From Colwellia marinimaniae (GTDB lineage: Bacteria > Pseudomonadota > Gammaproteobacteria > Enterobacterales > Alteromonadaceae), in NCBI RefSeq assembly GCF_002207865.1, contig NZ_BDQM01000039.1, forward strand, positions 1-35,256: DNA of 35,256 nt, given 5' to 3'. The notes under the pieces were generated by a model. The model ran no database searches, had not been told where the DNA came from, and was given only the letters and a program-made list of their open reading frames with translations. Below are positions 1 through 9,852 of this stretch, piece after piece; the stretch's first letter is position 1, and every line of letters starts with the position of its first letter. A program made the translations under genes and the position numbers.

Positions 1-180
1 TTTGCTGTACTTGCGGGTAAAAATGTTACTGGTAGATGGTTGGGGCGCAGCCGCTGATTTGCTAATAAGTGCCATCCTTGGCACGTCCGATTAAAACACC
101 ACGGGGATGACGATCCTGAGCCAAGTGCATAGGCATGTTATCTTTTAGGATACAGTGAGCAAGCGTTAGCAGACCAGTCT

Positions 181-1341
181 TTAGAAAACAAACATCATGC
201 CAACTCCCGTAGCATTTTCACCTTGGTTACTGCCTGCTGCAACCAAGATAGAGTCATCAATTTTACTTTCGATATAAAAATAAAAATTTTCATCCCAATG
301 GTATTTAGCACTAAGAATATAATATTTCAGATGATAATCACTAACTGAGTCGATTGATGTTGGTGAATCGTCGGTCAACGAGTTATAACCAACAATAACA
401 GAAATATTGTTATCAAATCGATAAGCAGCAAATAGCTCGACACCGCTCGATTTAGCCATAACTGTACCGATATCATTAACTTCATGATAAGTCATATCAG
501 TAAAAACGACTGCAACATGTAAACCAAGGCTGCCATAAGGTCGATAAGTAATATGTGCCGTGATAAGTTGATCATCAGCTTTCGCTGACTGACGGTAATC
601 ATTTACTTTATCAATATCCGCAATTAAGCTTATTTTCGCTTTGTTATAAGCTAGGCCGAAACCGAGATCAAACGGTGCTTGATAGATAACAGCTAAACCA
701 TATGAATCATTAAATTTAACGCCAAAGGCATCTTCTGCACCGGGGATTTCACTGGTTCTAACTTCATCGTCAGAAACCAAGTACTGAGCAGCAAAACTAA
801 ACTTTTGATAATTAACTTTATATTGGATAGCTTGCTCTGCACGACCTGAGCCTGAGAAACCACCATCGGTACCAAAATTAAACGTCCCTTGTGCATCAGC
901 GCCGAAAATTTCAAAATGATCAGTAACGCCGGCAACATCAAAGCTAACGCCCCACTGCTTACCCATAGTAAAGCGACCATAGGTTTCATGCTCAAAACCA
1001 ACATAGCCCAACCTTAGCCATGTGGTATCCGTAGTGGGTCCGGTACTGGTTAAACCATTATTACCGACATATATGTGATCAGCAGTATTTGATATTTGTA
1101 TGCCCCATTCAAGCAAACCGACTGCTTGCCAGTTGTCTTTCATTTGATGCGACAGAGAAAAAGTATAACGAGAGAAGCCATCATTGATTTCCGCTGTTTC
1201 GCCACTATTAATATAATAAACCGATAAGTTACCTTTAAAGTCTAAGCGACTCTTGTCATTATTAAAAAGTTCAAGTCCTTGGGCAACTGGCATAAAACTG
1301 GCTAATAAGGCCACCGTTGTTAACGAGGTTATCTTGTGCAT
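181..1341 (-). CDS. Gram-negative outer-membrane porin
   Basis: This is a 386-residue trimeric-porin-like beta-barrel expected to allow passive diffusion of small solutes across the outer membrane. Residues 1-22 form a typical Sec signal peptide (MHKITSL, hydrophobic core, then a cut after VAQG). The rest alternates polar and aromatic residues in short strands. There are many conserved porin-style patches such as RLGYVGFEH and GRFTMGKQWG at about 110-130, where the constriction-loop region of family porins begins. The last residue is Phe (MMFVF), the usual signal for insertion by the BAM machinery. The gene stands alone upstream of ydiJ on the same strand, with a gap of 55 bases to ydiJ's 3' end. 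Family assignment is from pattern recognition; the substrate is unknown. Confidence 0.88.
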   Translation of the reverse strand: MHKITSLTTVALLASFMPVAQGLELFNNDKSRLDFKGNLSVYYINSGETAEINDGFSRYTFSLSHQMKDNWQAVGLLEWGIQISNTADHIYVGNNGLTSTGPTTDTTWLRLGYVGFEHETYGRFTMGKQWGVSFDVAGVTDHFEIFGADAQGTFNFGTDGGFSGSGRAEQAIQYKVNYQKFSFAAQYLVSDDEVRTSEIPGAEDAFGVKFNDSYGLAVIYQAPFDLGFGLAYNKAKISLIADIDKVNDYRQSAKADDQLITAHITYRPYGSLGLHVAVVFTDMTYHEVNDIGTVMAKSSGVELFAAYRFDNNISVIVGYNSLTDDSPTSIDSVSDYHLKYYILSAKYHWDENFYFYIESKIDDSILVAAGSNQGENATGVGMMFVF

Positions 1342-1396
1342 TGATTGAAATCCTTAGGTGTATGTGTTGATTATCTAGTTATTTATCTGAATTTTT

Positions 1397-4300
1397 TTAC
1401 ATAGCGGCAAGTATTGCGGCTACCGGGTGTCTAGCTTTTAACGCGCTAAAACGCTTCACTTGCGAACGACATGAAAAACCAGTCACTAATATTTGTTCGC
1501 TATCTAAAGCCTCTACTTTAGTTTGCCAACTTAACTCATATATACCTTTAGAGTTCTCTAAGTTGACTTTTTCATGACCATAAGTCCCAGCCATACCACA
1601 GCAACCCACACTCACTTTTTCTAAGGCTAAACCAAAATGAGCAAAAATGCTTTGCCATTCATTTTCACTGTTTACCAAGGCGGTTTTCTCGGTGCAATGA
1701 GCAAACAGTTTGAATGGCTTACCTTTTGAGAGCTCAGTTGAGAGCAATGTCGATTTGAAAGTACTATCTTGCTGAATAAAGTCTAATAACCATTCATGGG
1801 CCAGTAACACCGAAAAGTCGCCGCGTTTTTCTTGCAAGGTTTTAGCGTATTCATCGCGATAACACAGCACCATGGACGCATCCATGCCCAGCATTGGGAT
1901 ATTAAGTGTTGCCAGTTGATTTAAAAACTCACTGCTTGATTTTGCCGTTTTAGCGAAACGCGCTAAAAAGCCTTTGACATGTTGCGCTTTACCATTGGGT
2001 TTAAAAGGCAATAATATTGGCTCTAAGCCCAGTTTTTTAATCAAGCTCATCATACTTTGTACCGTATTGGCATCGTAAAATGAAGTGAACGGGTCTTGTA
2101 CTATCAGTACATAACCTTTACGTTGTGCTGGGGTTAACGCTTGTAACTTAGCTAAGTCAAAGCCTGAAAAACCGGCTTTTTTCACTTGTTTTTTCAAGGT
2201 CGGTACCGACAACAACGGCGTATTAACATAGCCAATGGTTTTCGCAGATAGCTTGTCATAGAGCTTAGTGCTCAGTACCGCATTAACAATGCGTGGTACT
2301 TTAGCCATTAACGGCGCAAGTATTTCCACGTTAGCAACCAAGTGATCTTTTAAGGGTCTAGCGTAACGTGAATAATAAATATTGATAAAACGCGACCTAA
2401 AGTCAGGTACATCTACTTTTACCGGACATTGACTGGCACAGGCTTTACAGGCTAAACAGCCTTGCATCGCGTCCATTACTTCATGGGAAAAATCGCCATT
2501 ACCGTTGTCATCTTGCTGTGGTTTACTGATAAAATTAATGCGCAATTTTTCCGCGGCACTACTCAGTATCTCTTTTATCGACCAAAAACTTTTCGAGGAA
2601 TTAATCTTGTCTTCCAGGGCAAGAATATCAACACCTTGTTTCTCTAATAAACGTAACCATTCACGCATTAAGCCAGCACGACCTTTAGGTGAATGTCGTC
2701 TATCGCCAGTAATTTTGCTCGACGGACACATGGTACTATCGGCATCATAGTTAAAACATAAACCATTACCATTACAGTCCATGGCAGCGGTAAATGACTC
2801 TTTAACCGTGACCGGAATTTGTCTATCAAAGAAGCCACGTTTGGTATCATCTACACTAACTAATTGATCATTAGAAGCAAATGGCGTACAAATTTTACCT
2901 GGATTCATTTTATTATGTGGATCAAAAACCGCTTTGATTTTTCTCAGCTCAGTAAATAATTTATCGCCAAAAAATTCTGGCCCATATTCAGAGCGGTAAC
3001 CTCTACCGTGTTCGCCCCACATCAAACCACCATATTTGGCCGTTAATTTAACCACTTTATCAGATATGATCCGTAAGAGCTTTTCTTGCTCTGGGTCACA
3101 CATATCAAGTGCTGGACGCACATGTAACACTCCCGCATCGACATGACCAAACATGCCATAATTTAATTTATAGCCATCTAGTAACGCGCGAAATTCAACA
3201 ATATAATCGGCAAGATTTTCTGGCGGCACGGCCGTATCTTCGGCAAAGGCAAGAGGTTTTTGACTACCGGCGGTTTTACCTAATAGACCAACCGCTTTTT
3301 TACGCATGGCATAAATTTTGTTAATGCTGGCTAAGTCTGAAGTCACTTGATAACCAATTACGCCACAATTACCTGCAGAGTTAGCTGATGACTTCCCTGA
3401 TAAAGAATCTGATAAGGAGTCTGATAAAGCGCTATCAGCACTGTCACCTTTAGCAATCAAATCATCCAATACCGAGGTAAGCTCGCTAACCTGTTCGGCT
3501 AAATCGGCAATACTATCGCCGTTATATTCAACGATATTAATGCCATCCATGACTTTTCCTGGCACATCGGTGATTAAATCACGAACACTATGCCAAACGA
3601 TGTCTTGCTTAGCCAGATCCAATACCCGTGAATCTATAGTTTCAACCGAAGTTGCCTTGGCTTTAACCAAGGCTGGGGAGTGACGCAAGGCCGAATCAAA
3701 ACTGTCGTATTTTATATTAATGAGTGTTTTAGCAACACGGATAACATTAATGTTTAGCTTGGCTGAACAGACAAAAGCCAATGAGCCTTCGGAGCCGGTG
3801 ATCAAACGTGATAAATCAACGCCAATAATATCGCCGTCATCATTGGCCGTTAAGACATGTTCTAAATCATAACCGGTTAAAAAACGATTTAAGCGGGGAA
3901 ACTTCTCTAACACCAAGGCACGATTTTCAATACATGACTCAAGTACTTGCGCCATTATTTTAGCATAAGTCTGGCCATGACTACTTTCCAATCCAGCTAA
4001 GTCCTGTGCTTGCGCTAAATCCATCGGCTCCGTATTAAATTCCTCGCCATTAGCAAGTACCGACTCAAGCGATAAAACATGGTTTGACGTTTTGCCATAA
4101 ACTAACGAGCCTTGTCCTGAAGCATCGGTATTGATCATACCGCCTACGGTAGCGCGATTTGAGGTAGATAAATCAGGGGCAAAGAAAAAACCATAAGGGC
4201 GTAAATAATCATTCAGTTGATCTTTAATGACACCGGCTTCAACACGGACCCACTTTTCCTCAACATTTATCTCTAACACCTTATTCATGTATTTAGATAA

Positions 4301-4606
4301 ATCAACCACCACACCTGGGGTTAAACTTTGCCCGTTAGTACCAGTACCACCACCACGAGCACTGAATTTAATAGTCAGGTATTGCTCATCACTGGCTGTT
4401 TTAGCCAATAAAACAATATCGGCTTTTGTGCGCGGGTGAATAACAAGTTGCGGTAACTGTTGATAAATACTGTTATCGGTGGCGACAGCTAGGCGAGCGC
4501 TGTAACTGGCATTAATATCACCAGTAAAATTATCACCTTTTAATGAGCGGATAAAATCGTCATATAAGGGCGGAAGATGATTTTGATGACTAATATGGGG
4601 AAGCAT
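1397..4606 (-). CDS. ydiJ: YdiJ-type FAD/4Fe-4S D-2-hydroxyacid dehydrogenase
   Basis: This 1069-residue protein matches the E. coli YdiJ layout. It has an N-terminal FAD-binding PCMH domain (about 50-280, with the ARGGGTGTNGQ flavin loop near 84), an FAD-oxidase C-terminal domain (about 300-600), a ferredoxin-like segment (CLACKACASQCP, about 715-726) and a C-terminal cysteine-rich half with the CCG motif (CCGMAGTYGHEK, about 1000). E. coli YdiJ is reported to oxidise D-2-hydroxyglutarate; the same reaction is inferred here, with electrons passing to the respiratory chain. It is about 50 residues longer than I recall for E. coli YdiJ. Part of the excess is a low-complexity Ser/Asp insert (SDSLSDSLSGKSS, about 398-410). 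The start fits well because MLPHISHQ resembles the known YdiJ N-terminus. Confidence 0.9.
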   Translation of the reverse strand: MLPHISHQNHLPPLYDDFIRSLKGDNFTGDINASYSARLAVATDNSIYQQLPQLVIHPRTKADIVLLAKTASDEQYLTIKFSARGGGTGTNGQSLTPGVVVDLSKYMNKVLEINVEEKWVRVEAGVIKDQLNDYLRPYGFFFAPDLSTSNRATVGGMINTDASGQGSLVYGKTSNHVLSLESVLANGEEFNTEPMDLAQAQDLAGLESSHGQTYAKIMAQVLESCIENRALVLEKFPRLNRFLTGYDLEHVLTANDDGDIIGVDLSRLITGSEGSLAFVCSAKLNINVIRVAKTLINIKYDSFDSALRHSPALVKAKATSVETIDSRVLDLAKQDIVWHSVRDLITDVPGKVMDGINIVEYNGDSIADLAEQVSELTSVLDDLIAKGDSADSALSDSLSDSLSGKSSANSAGNCGVIGYQVTSDLASINKIYAMRKKAVGLLGKTAGSQKPLAFAEDTAVPPENLADYIVEFRALLDGYKLNYGMFGHVDAGVLHVRPALDMCDPEQEKLLRIISDKVVKLTAKYGGLMWGEHGRGYRSEYGPEFFGDKLFTELRKIKAVFDPHNKMNPGKICTPFASNDQLVSVDDTKRGFFDRQIPVTVKESFTAAMDCNGNGLCFNYDADSTMCPSSKITGDRRHSPKGRAGLMREWLRLLEKQGVDILALEDKINSSKSFWSIKEILSSAAEKLRINFISKPQQDDNGNGDFSHEVMDAMQGCLACKACASQCPVKVDVPDFRSRFINIYYSRYARPLKDHLVANVEILAPLMAKVPRIVNAVLSTKLYDKLSAKTIGYVNTPLLSVPTLKKQVKKAGFSGFDLAKLQALTPAQRKGYVLIVQDPFTSFYDANTVQSMMSLIKKLGLEPILLPFKPNGKAQHVKGFLARFAKTAKSSSEFLNQLATLNIPMLGMDASMVLCYRDEYAKTLQEKRGDFSVLLAHEWLLDFIQQDSTFKSTLLSTELSKGKPFKLFAHCTEKTALVNSENEWQSIFAHFGLALEKVSVGCCGMAGTYGHEKVNLENSKGIYELSWQTKVEALDSEQILVTGFSCRSQVKRFSALKARHPVAAILAAM

Positions 4607-4831
4607 AACGACTTAACTTTAAAATAAAACAGGACAGTGGCCTGAGTATATCATGGAAGAAATGGCTTTTTACCCTAAAAACGAGCCTATATTCAATATA
4701 TGGTAACTAAAATGAATAGTTTGCTATATTCCATGCAAAAAACATTTCTCTGATTATTAAGATTTTTATTTACATTACGATGTTAGCGTTTATTTAACCC
4801 ACAGCAAGGGTAAGTTTTAACAAATGAACAT

Positions 4832-4869
4832 AAAAAAGCGACTTAGTCAGTAACCCGAGTAAGCCGCTT
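4832..4869 (-). terminator. rho-independent terminator of ppsA
   Basis: Read on the minus strand, a 10-base stem (AAGCGGCTTA pairing with TAAGTCGCTT, one G-U wobble) is followed directly by a run of six T. It lies 29 bases past the ppsA stop codon and before ydiJ, so it should end ppsA transcription. Confidence 0.85.
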
Positions 4870-4897
4870 ATTTTCAATTGTTTTTGCTCAGCAAAAG

Positions 4898-7291
4898 CTA
4901 ACTTTTAGCTTTATTGGCTAATTGTTCCGCCAGGTATAACCAGGTTGGCAATACGGTATCAGGGTTTAACGATATACTATCGATGCCCTGCTCCACTAAC
5001 CAAGCAGCAAAATCTTCATGATCTGAAGGTCCTTGACCACATATACCCACGTATTTACCGCGTTTTTTACAGGCTTTAATGGCCATAGATAACAACATTT
5101 TTATTGCTGGATCACGCTCATCAAATAAATGGGCAATTAAACCTGAATCTCTATCTAAACCCAGTGTTAATTGCGTTAAATCATTTGAACCGATAGAGAA
5201 ACCATCAAAGTAATCAAGAAATTGATCGGCTAATAAAGCGTTTGATGGTAACTCACACATCATAATGATGCGTAAACCATTTTCACCACGTTTTAAGCCA
5301 TTTTCAGCCAGAATATCAATAACCTGAGCCGCTTCTTCTAGGGTACGAACAAACGGGATCATCACTTCAACATTGGTTAAGTCCATGTCATTACGAACAC
5401 GTTTTATTGCTTCACATTCCAGGGCAAAACACGCTCTGAAATCTTTAGAAATATAACGTGCTGCACCGCGATAACCTATCATAGGGTTTTCTTCGTGCGG
5501 TTCATACGCTGCACCGCCAACAAGGTTAGCGTATTCGTTTGATTTAAAATCAGACATGCGCACTATCACTTTTTCTGGTGAGAATGCTGCCGCTAAGGTT
5601 GAGATACCCTCAGTCAATTTGGCGATATAAAACTCAATTGGACTGTCATAACCGGCGATAATGTCATTAATTTCATCTTGTAACTCAGCCGGCTGTTCAT
5701 CAAAATTAAGTAAGGCTTTCGGGTGAATACCAATCATTTTATTGATGATAAACTCTAAACGCGCCAAACCAATACCCGCATGTGGTAAACGAGCAAAAGA
5801 AAAAGCTCGGTCTGGATTACCAACATTCATCATGATTTTAAGCGGTAGCTCTGGCATATCATTAATTTCAGATCTCTTCACCTGATAATCTAATTCGCCA
5901 CTATAAATAAAACCGGTATCACCTTCGGCGCACGATACAGTTATCTTATCGCCCGTTTTAATCAATTCAGTGGCATTACCACAACCGACAACCGCAGGAA
6001 TACCCATTTCACGGGCAATAATGGCGGCATGACAGGTTCTACCACCACGATTAGTAACAATCGCTGAGGCGCGTTTCATGATAGGCTCCCAATCAGGGTC
6101 AGTCATATCGGTAACTAACACATCTCCGGGTAAGATTTGATCCATGTCAGCCAGTGACGATAATACTTTCGCTACACCACTACCTATTTTATGACCAATT
6201 GAGCGTCCTTCACAAACCACGGTAATATTGTCATCTTTTTGTAAGTGGAACTGCTCCATGATATTAGCATTTTCACGACTCTTAACCGTTTCAGGACGCG
6301 CTTGCACAATATATAACTTGCCATCTAAGCCATCTTTTGCCCATTCAATATCCATTGGACGACCATAATGTTTCTCAATGATTACCGCTTGTCTAGCTAG
6401 CTCTTCAACTTCGCTATCGGTTAATGAAAAACGGTTAGAGTCCGCCGCATCAATATCAACAATTTCAACTTGCTTTGAATGCTCTTGGCTGTCTGTGAAC
6501 ACCATTTTAATGGCTTTGCTACCAATATTACGACGTATTACCGCAGGTTTACCTTTAGCAAGTGTTGGTTTATGAACATAAAATTCATCAGGGTTTACTG
6601 CCCCTTGTACCACCATTTCACCTAAGCCAAAGCTTGAAGTGATAAAGACCACTTGGTCAAAGCCAGACTCAGTATCAATAGAGAACATCACCCCTGAGGA
6701 TGAAATATCACTACGCACCATACGCTGAATACCCGCAGACAGTGCTACGCCACGATGGTCATAACCCTGGTGAACACGGTATGAAATAGCTCTATTATTA
6801 AACAATGAGGCAAATACATGTTTAATGGCAACCATTACCGCGTCAAAACCCCGTACATTTAAGAAGGTTTCTTGTTGGCCGGCAAAAGAAGCATCCGGCA
6901 TATCTTCAGCGGTGGCAGAAGAGCGTACCGCAAAAGAGGCATCATCGGAGAAATCACCGGCAAGTTTTGCGTAAGCCGCGGCAATATCTTGCTGCATTTG
7001 CGGGAGAAAGGGTGTGTCAATAATCCATTGGCGAATAGTAGCGCCACATTTGGCTAGCGCATTAACATCGTCAACATCTAAACCATCCAGTAATTGGTAA
7101 ATTTTTTCATTAATTCCGCTTTGCTCTAAAAACTCATTAAAGGCAAATGACGTGGTAGCAAAACCCGTAGGCACTTGCACACCAACACTCGCTAGATTCG
7201 AAATCATTTCACCAAGTGATGCATTTTTACCACCGACGCGGTCAACATCATTCATGCCTAAGTTTTGATACCAAAGAACATTTTCTTGCAC
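4898..7291 (-). CDS. ppsA: phosphoenolpyruvate synthase (PEP synthase)
   Basis: PEP synthase of 797 residues, the family's normal length (E. coli 792). It converts pyruvate, ATP and water to PEP, AMP and phosphate, the entry to gluconeogenesis from pyruvate or lactate; it acts in the cytoplasm. Domains in order are the ATP-grasp nucleotide-binding half (1-345, with VGGKNASLGEMI near 20 and FAVRSSATAEDMPDASFAGQ near 120), the swivelling phosphohistidine domain (about 380-460, catalytic His in GGRTCHAAIIARE near 420) and the TIM-barrel pyruvate/PEP domain (about 480-790, with GSNDLTQLTLGLDRD and CGQGPSD). All key motifs look intact. It is divergent from ppsR, which encodes its regulator, and has its own terminator. 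Confidence 0.97.
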   Translation of the reverse strand: MQENVLWYQNLGMNDVDRVGGKNASLGEMISNLASVGVQVPTGFATTSFAFNEFLEQSGINEKIYQLLDGLDVDDVNALAKCGATIRQWIIDTPFLPQMQQDIAAAYAKLAGDFSDDASFAVRSSATAEDMPDASFAGQQETFLNVRGFDAVMVAIKHVFASLFNNRAISYRVHQGYDHRGVALSAGIQRMVRSDISSSGVMFSIDTESGFDQVVFITSSFGLGEMVVQGAVNPDEFYVHKPTLAKGKPAVIRRNIGSKAIKMVFTDSQEHSKQVEIVDIDAADSNRFSLTDSEVEELARQAVIIEKHYGRPMDIEWAKDGLDGKLYIVQARPETVKSRENANIMEQFHLQKDDNITVVCEGRSIGHKIGSGVAKVLSSLADMDQILPGDVLVTDMTDPDWEPIMKRASAIVTNRGGRTCHAAIIAREMGIPAVVGCGNATELIKTGDKITVSCAEGDTGFIYSGELDYQVKRSEINDMPELPLKIMMNVGNPDRAFSFARLPHAGIGLARLEFIINKMIGIHPKALLNFDEQPAELQDEINDIIAGYDSPIEFYIAKLTEGISTLAAAFSPEKVIVRMSDFKSNEYANLVGGAAYEPHEENPMIGYRGAARYISKDFRACFALECEAIKRVRNDMDLTNVEVMIPFVRTLEEAAQVIDILAENGLKRGENGLRIIMMCELPSNALLADQFLDYFDGFSIGSNDLTQLTLGLDRDSGLIAHLFDERDPAIKMLLSMAIKACKKRGKYVGICGQGPSDHEDFAAWLVEQGIDSISLNPDTVLPTWLYLAEQLANKAKS

Positions 7292-7622
7292 GACACTTCT
7301 CCAATTAAAAAATAAATTTGTTTAATCATACTAATTCTATTAAGTTAATTCTCAACTCAAAGCTTCATTCGTGAATTTAAAAGCATTACAATGCAGCATT
7401 ATTGATTTTGATAAGAGAATAATCATTACCTGCAATCAATGCCTTGCCGCAAAGCCTTTTAATTATCACTGAGTGAAGCCACTTGATAGACTTGGTATTT
7501 TTGTAGTTAGGTACATTCTACACTGCCAGTTATAGTAAATAAAAGTCATAATAAAATATAAGTTAAAAGTTTTCATACTCACTTACACAATAAATTCACT
7601 ATTCAATTAAGACAATTAAATT
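7292..7622. other. divergent ppsA/ppsR intergenic region
   Basis: A 331-base A+T-rich spacer lies between the two divergent start codons, so it must hold promoters for both genes. I see several TATAAT-like stretches but no single convincing -35/-10 pair, no clear operator and no open reading frame worth calling. No strong Shine-Dalgarno sequence precedes either gene. Confidence 0.5.
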
Positions 7623-8432
7623 ATGCGTTCAGCTTTTTACATCTCTGATGGCACCGCCATCACTTCTGAAGTTTTTGGTCATGCACTGCTGTCTCTCTTC
7701 CCTACTGAATTTGAGCACCATACCATTTCATTTGTTGAAAGCACTGAAAAAGCGCAAGAAGCAAAAATACGTATAGATAAAGCAACACGCCGTGCAGGCA
7801 AACCGGCATTGGTTTTTCATACTTTTGTTAATAATGATATCCGAGAAATCATTGAGAGTTGTGATGCTGTGCTTTATGATTTTTTAGAACCTTTCGTGGC
7901 GCCACTTGAACAAGAATTAGCCCTTAAAGCTAAACCTAAAACCCATAGAACTCATAGTATTCATGAAAAAACCTACGATTATCGGATAGAAGCGGTGAAC
8001 TACGCATTGGCCAATGATGATGGCTCTAATATAAATAATTATGAAGAAGCGGATGTTATTTTAGTCGGTGTTTCCCGCTCAGGTAAAACACCAAGCGCGC
8101 TGTATTTAGCACTGCAATATGGCATTAAAGCGGCAAATTACCCTTTTACTGATGATGATATGGAAGAGTTAAAAATCCCAGTATTTTTAATGCCATTCAA
8201 GAAAAAACTATTTGGCCTAACCATCAATGCACAGCGGCTAATGGATATAAGAGAAGGTCGTATGTCTAACAGTAAATATGCGTCGGCCAGACAGTGTCGC
8301 ATGGAAGTCAGAGAAGTAGAAAAACTCTATAAGAATGAAAAGATACCTTTCATCAATACCACCAAGTTTTCGGTGGAAGAGATAACCGCTAAAATACTGT
8401 CTGAAACAGGCTTACAGCGTTACAAATATTAA
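7623..8432 (+). CDS. ppsR: PEP synthase regulatory protein (bifunctional kinase/pyrophosphorylase)
   Basis: A 269-residue DUF299 protein. In E. coli, PpsR inactivates PEP synthase by ADP-dependent phosphorylation of a Thr near the catalytic His, and reactivates it by phosphate-dependent dephosphorylation. The start MRSAFYISDGTAITSE is the conserved family N-terminus. The P-loop-like signature GVSRSGKTPSALYLA sits near 149-163, and the family's C-terminal SARQCRMEVREVE segment is present near 219-231. Its target ppsA is the divergent neighbour, which strongly supports the PEP-synthase branch of the family over the PPDK-regulating branch. No odd features. Confidence 0.95.
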   Translation: MRSAFYISDGTAITSEVFGHALLSLFPTEFEHHTISFVESTEKAQEAKIRIDKATRRAGKPALVFHTFVNNDIREIIESCDAVLYDFLEPFVAPLEQELALKAKPKTHRTHSIHEKTYDYRIEAVNYALANDDGSNINNYEEADVILVGVSRSGKTPSALYLALQYGIKAANYPFTDDDMEELKIPVFLMPFKKKLFGLTINAQRLMDIREGRMSNSKYASARQCRMEVREVEKLYKNEKIPFINTTKFSVEEITAKILSETGLQRYKY

Positions 8433-8540
8433 TTTCAGCGAACTAATCGCACGCTAATATCAACTTATGGTGATATTATTGCTTTTATCGCTTTTTATTA
8501 GTAATAACAGTTCACATTAGCGGCTAATTTAGCTATGTTA

Positions 8541-8566
8541 GCGCGCATAAATTAGTTTATGCGCGC
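8541..8566. promoter_or_regulatory. perfect 11-bp hairpin in the aroH leader
   Basis: GCGCGCATAAA and TTTATGCGCGC pair perfectly around a TTAG loop, 52 bases before the aroH start and about 110 bases after the ppsR stop. No T-run follows, so it is not a standard intrinsic terminator on the plus strand. It could be a repressor operator, an attenuator-like leader structure or an RNA-stability element. I do not see a TyrR box or a TrpR operator here. Confidence 0.5.
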
Positions 8567-8618
8567 CCTATTGCGAACCAAACTAAAGCCAAACTAAAAC
8601 CAAAAACATTAGAATTTC

Positions 8619-9674
8619 ATGACCATTAAAACCGATGAACTACGCACCACGCTAATTGAAAACTTAACCTCTCCCGCTGAGCTTGCTGAACAAATTCCCC
8701 TAAGTGCGGTCACCGCAGCTTTTATTATGCAAAGCCGCAAAGAAATTGAAGCCATTATTCGTGGTGAAGACAAACGTTTACTGGTAATTATCGGCCCTTG
8801 CTCTATTCACGATACCACTGCCGCCATTGATTACGCTAAAAAACTGGCAGTATTGCGTGACAAGTATCAAAATGAATTACTCATTGTTATGCGTGTTTAC
8901 TTTGAAAAGCCACGTACTACCGTGGGTTGGAAAGGTTTAATTAGTGATCCTGACTTAGATAAATCGTTTCACGTTGCCAAAGGGCTAAAATTAGCACGCG
9001 GCTTATTAGTCGCTATTAATGACTTAGGACTCGCGGCTGGTACTGAGTTTTTAGATATGGTTACCGGTCAGTATATTTCAGATCTGATCAGTTGGGGCGC
9101 TATTGGCGCACGTACTACTGAAAGCCAAGTTCACCGTGAATTAGCTTCTGCGCTGTCTTGCCCAGTGGGTTTTAAAAATGGCACTGATGGTAACGTTAAG
9201 ATAGCCCTTGATGCGATTCAGGCGTCAAGAGTACCGCATGTCTTATATTCGCCGGATAAAAGTGGCCAGATGTGTATTTACCAAACCCATGGCAACCCCT
9301 TCGCCCATGTGATTCTACGCGGCGGCAAGGTCCCTAATTATCATAAGGCTGATATTAAAGAGACCTGTCAACAACTTGAAAAAGCATCATTATCGCAAAG
9401 CATTATGGTTGATTGTAGCCACGGTAATAGCAATAAAGACCATAATAAGCAAATAGATGTCGCTCGCTCTATTGCTGAGCAAATCTGCCAGGGTGAAGAG
9501 AGTATTTTTGGTGTGATGATTGAAAGCTTTCTAGTTGAGGGCAAACAAGCGGTGAAAAAAGAAATACCGTTAACTTATGGACAAAGTATTACCGATGCCT
9601 GTGTTGATTTAACGGTCAGTGATGACATTTTAGCCTTACTGGCTGATTCGGTGAAAACGCGCTTCGCCAGTTAA
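8619..9674 (+). CDS. aroH: class I DAHP synthase, AroH-like
   Basis: 3-deoxy-D-arabino-heptulosonate 7-phosphate synthase, 351 residues, joining PEP and erythrose 4-phosphate in the first step of the shikimate pathway. Hallmarks of the AroF/G/H family are VIIGPCSIHD (about 54-63), RVYFEKPRTTVGWKG (about 90-105), SWGAIGARTTESQ (about 161-173), CPVGFKNGTDG and YGQSITDAC. Details such as TDELRT at the N-terminus and SPDKSGQMCIYQT in place of the AroG/AroF equivalent make it resemble the tryptophan-sensitive AroH most; this isozyme assignment is less certain than the reaction. A hairpin precedes the gene and an intrinsic terminator follows it. PEP use links it to ppsA/ppsR next door. Confidence 0.93.
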   Translation: MTIKTDELRTTLIENLTSPAELAEQIPLSAVTAAFIMQSRKEIEAIIRGEDKRLLVIIGPCSIHDTTAAIDYAKKLAVLRDKYQNELLIVMRVYFEKPRTTVGWKGLISDPDLDKSFHVAKGLKLARGLLVAINDLGLAAGTEFLDMVTGQYISDLISWGAIGARTTESQVHRELASALSCPVGFKNGTDGNVKIALDAIQASRVPHVLYSPDKSGQMCIYQTHGNPFAHVILRGGKVPNYHKADIKETCQQLEKASLSQSIMVDCSHGNSNKDHNKQIDVARSIAEQICQGEESIFGVMIESFLVEGKQAVKKEIPLTYGQSITDACVDLTVSDDILALLADSVKTRFAS

Positions 9675-9724
9675 ACTATCGGGCTTTGTCTACTCCTCCA
9701 CCGAGAAAAAGCTATTAGCTAGAT

Positions 9725-9756
9725 AAAAAACCTTAGCTTTTGACTAAGGTTTTTTT
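9725..9756 (+). terminator. rho-independent terminator after aroH
   Basis: AAAAAACCTTAG and CTAAGGTTTTTT pair with a seven-base loop and end in seven T on the plus strand, 50 bases past the aroH stop. The A/T symmetry means it could also act on minus-strand transcripts from 9853 onward. Confidence 0.88.
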
Positions 9757-9852
9757 ATATCTCTATGACATGTTGCGTTAATTTACTGCTGTAAATAGAG
9801 ATAATTTAACTACGACTGTAGATAGTCACACAGGTTGGATAACTACACCGCT

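Noticed and set aside
1..180. Short minus-strand frame ending near 62 (MPMHLAQDRHPRGV)
   Set aside because: Fewer than 40 codons, no ribosome site and no family I recognise; the left edge holds nothing I can support.
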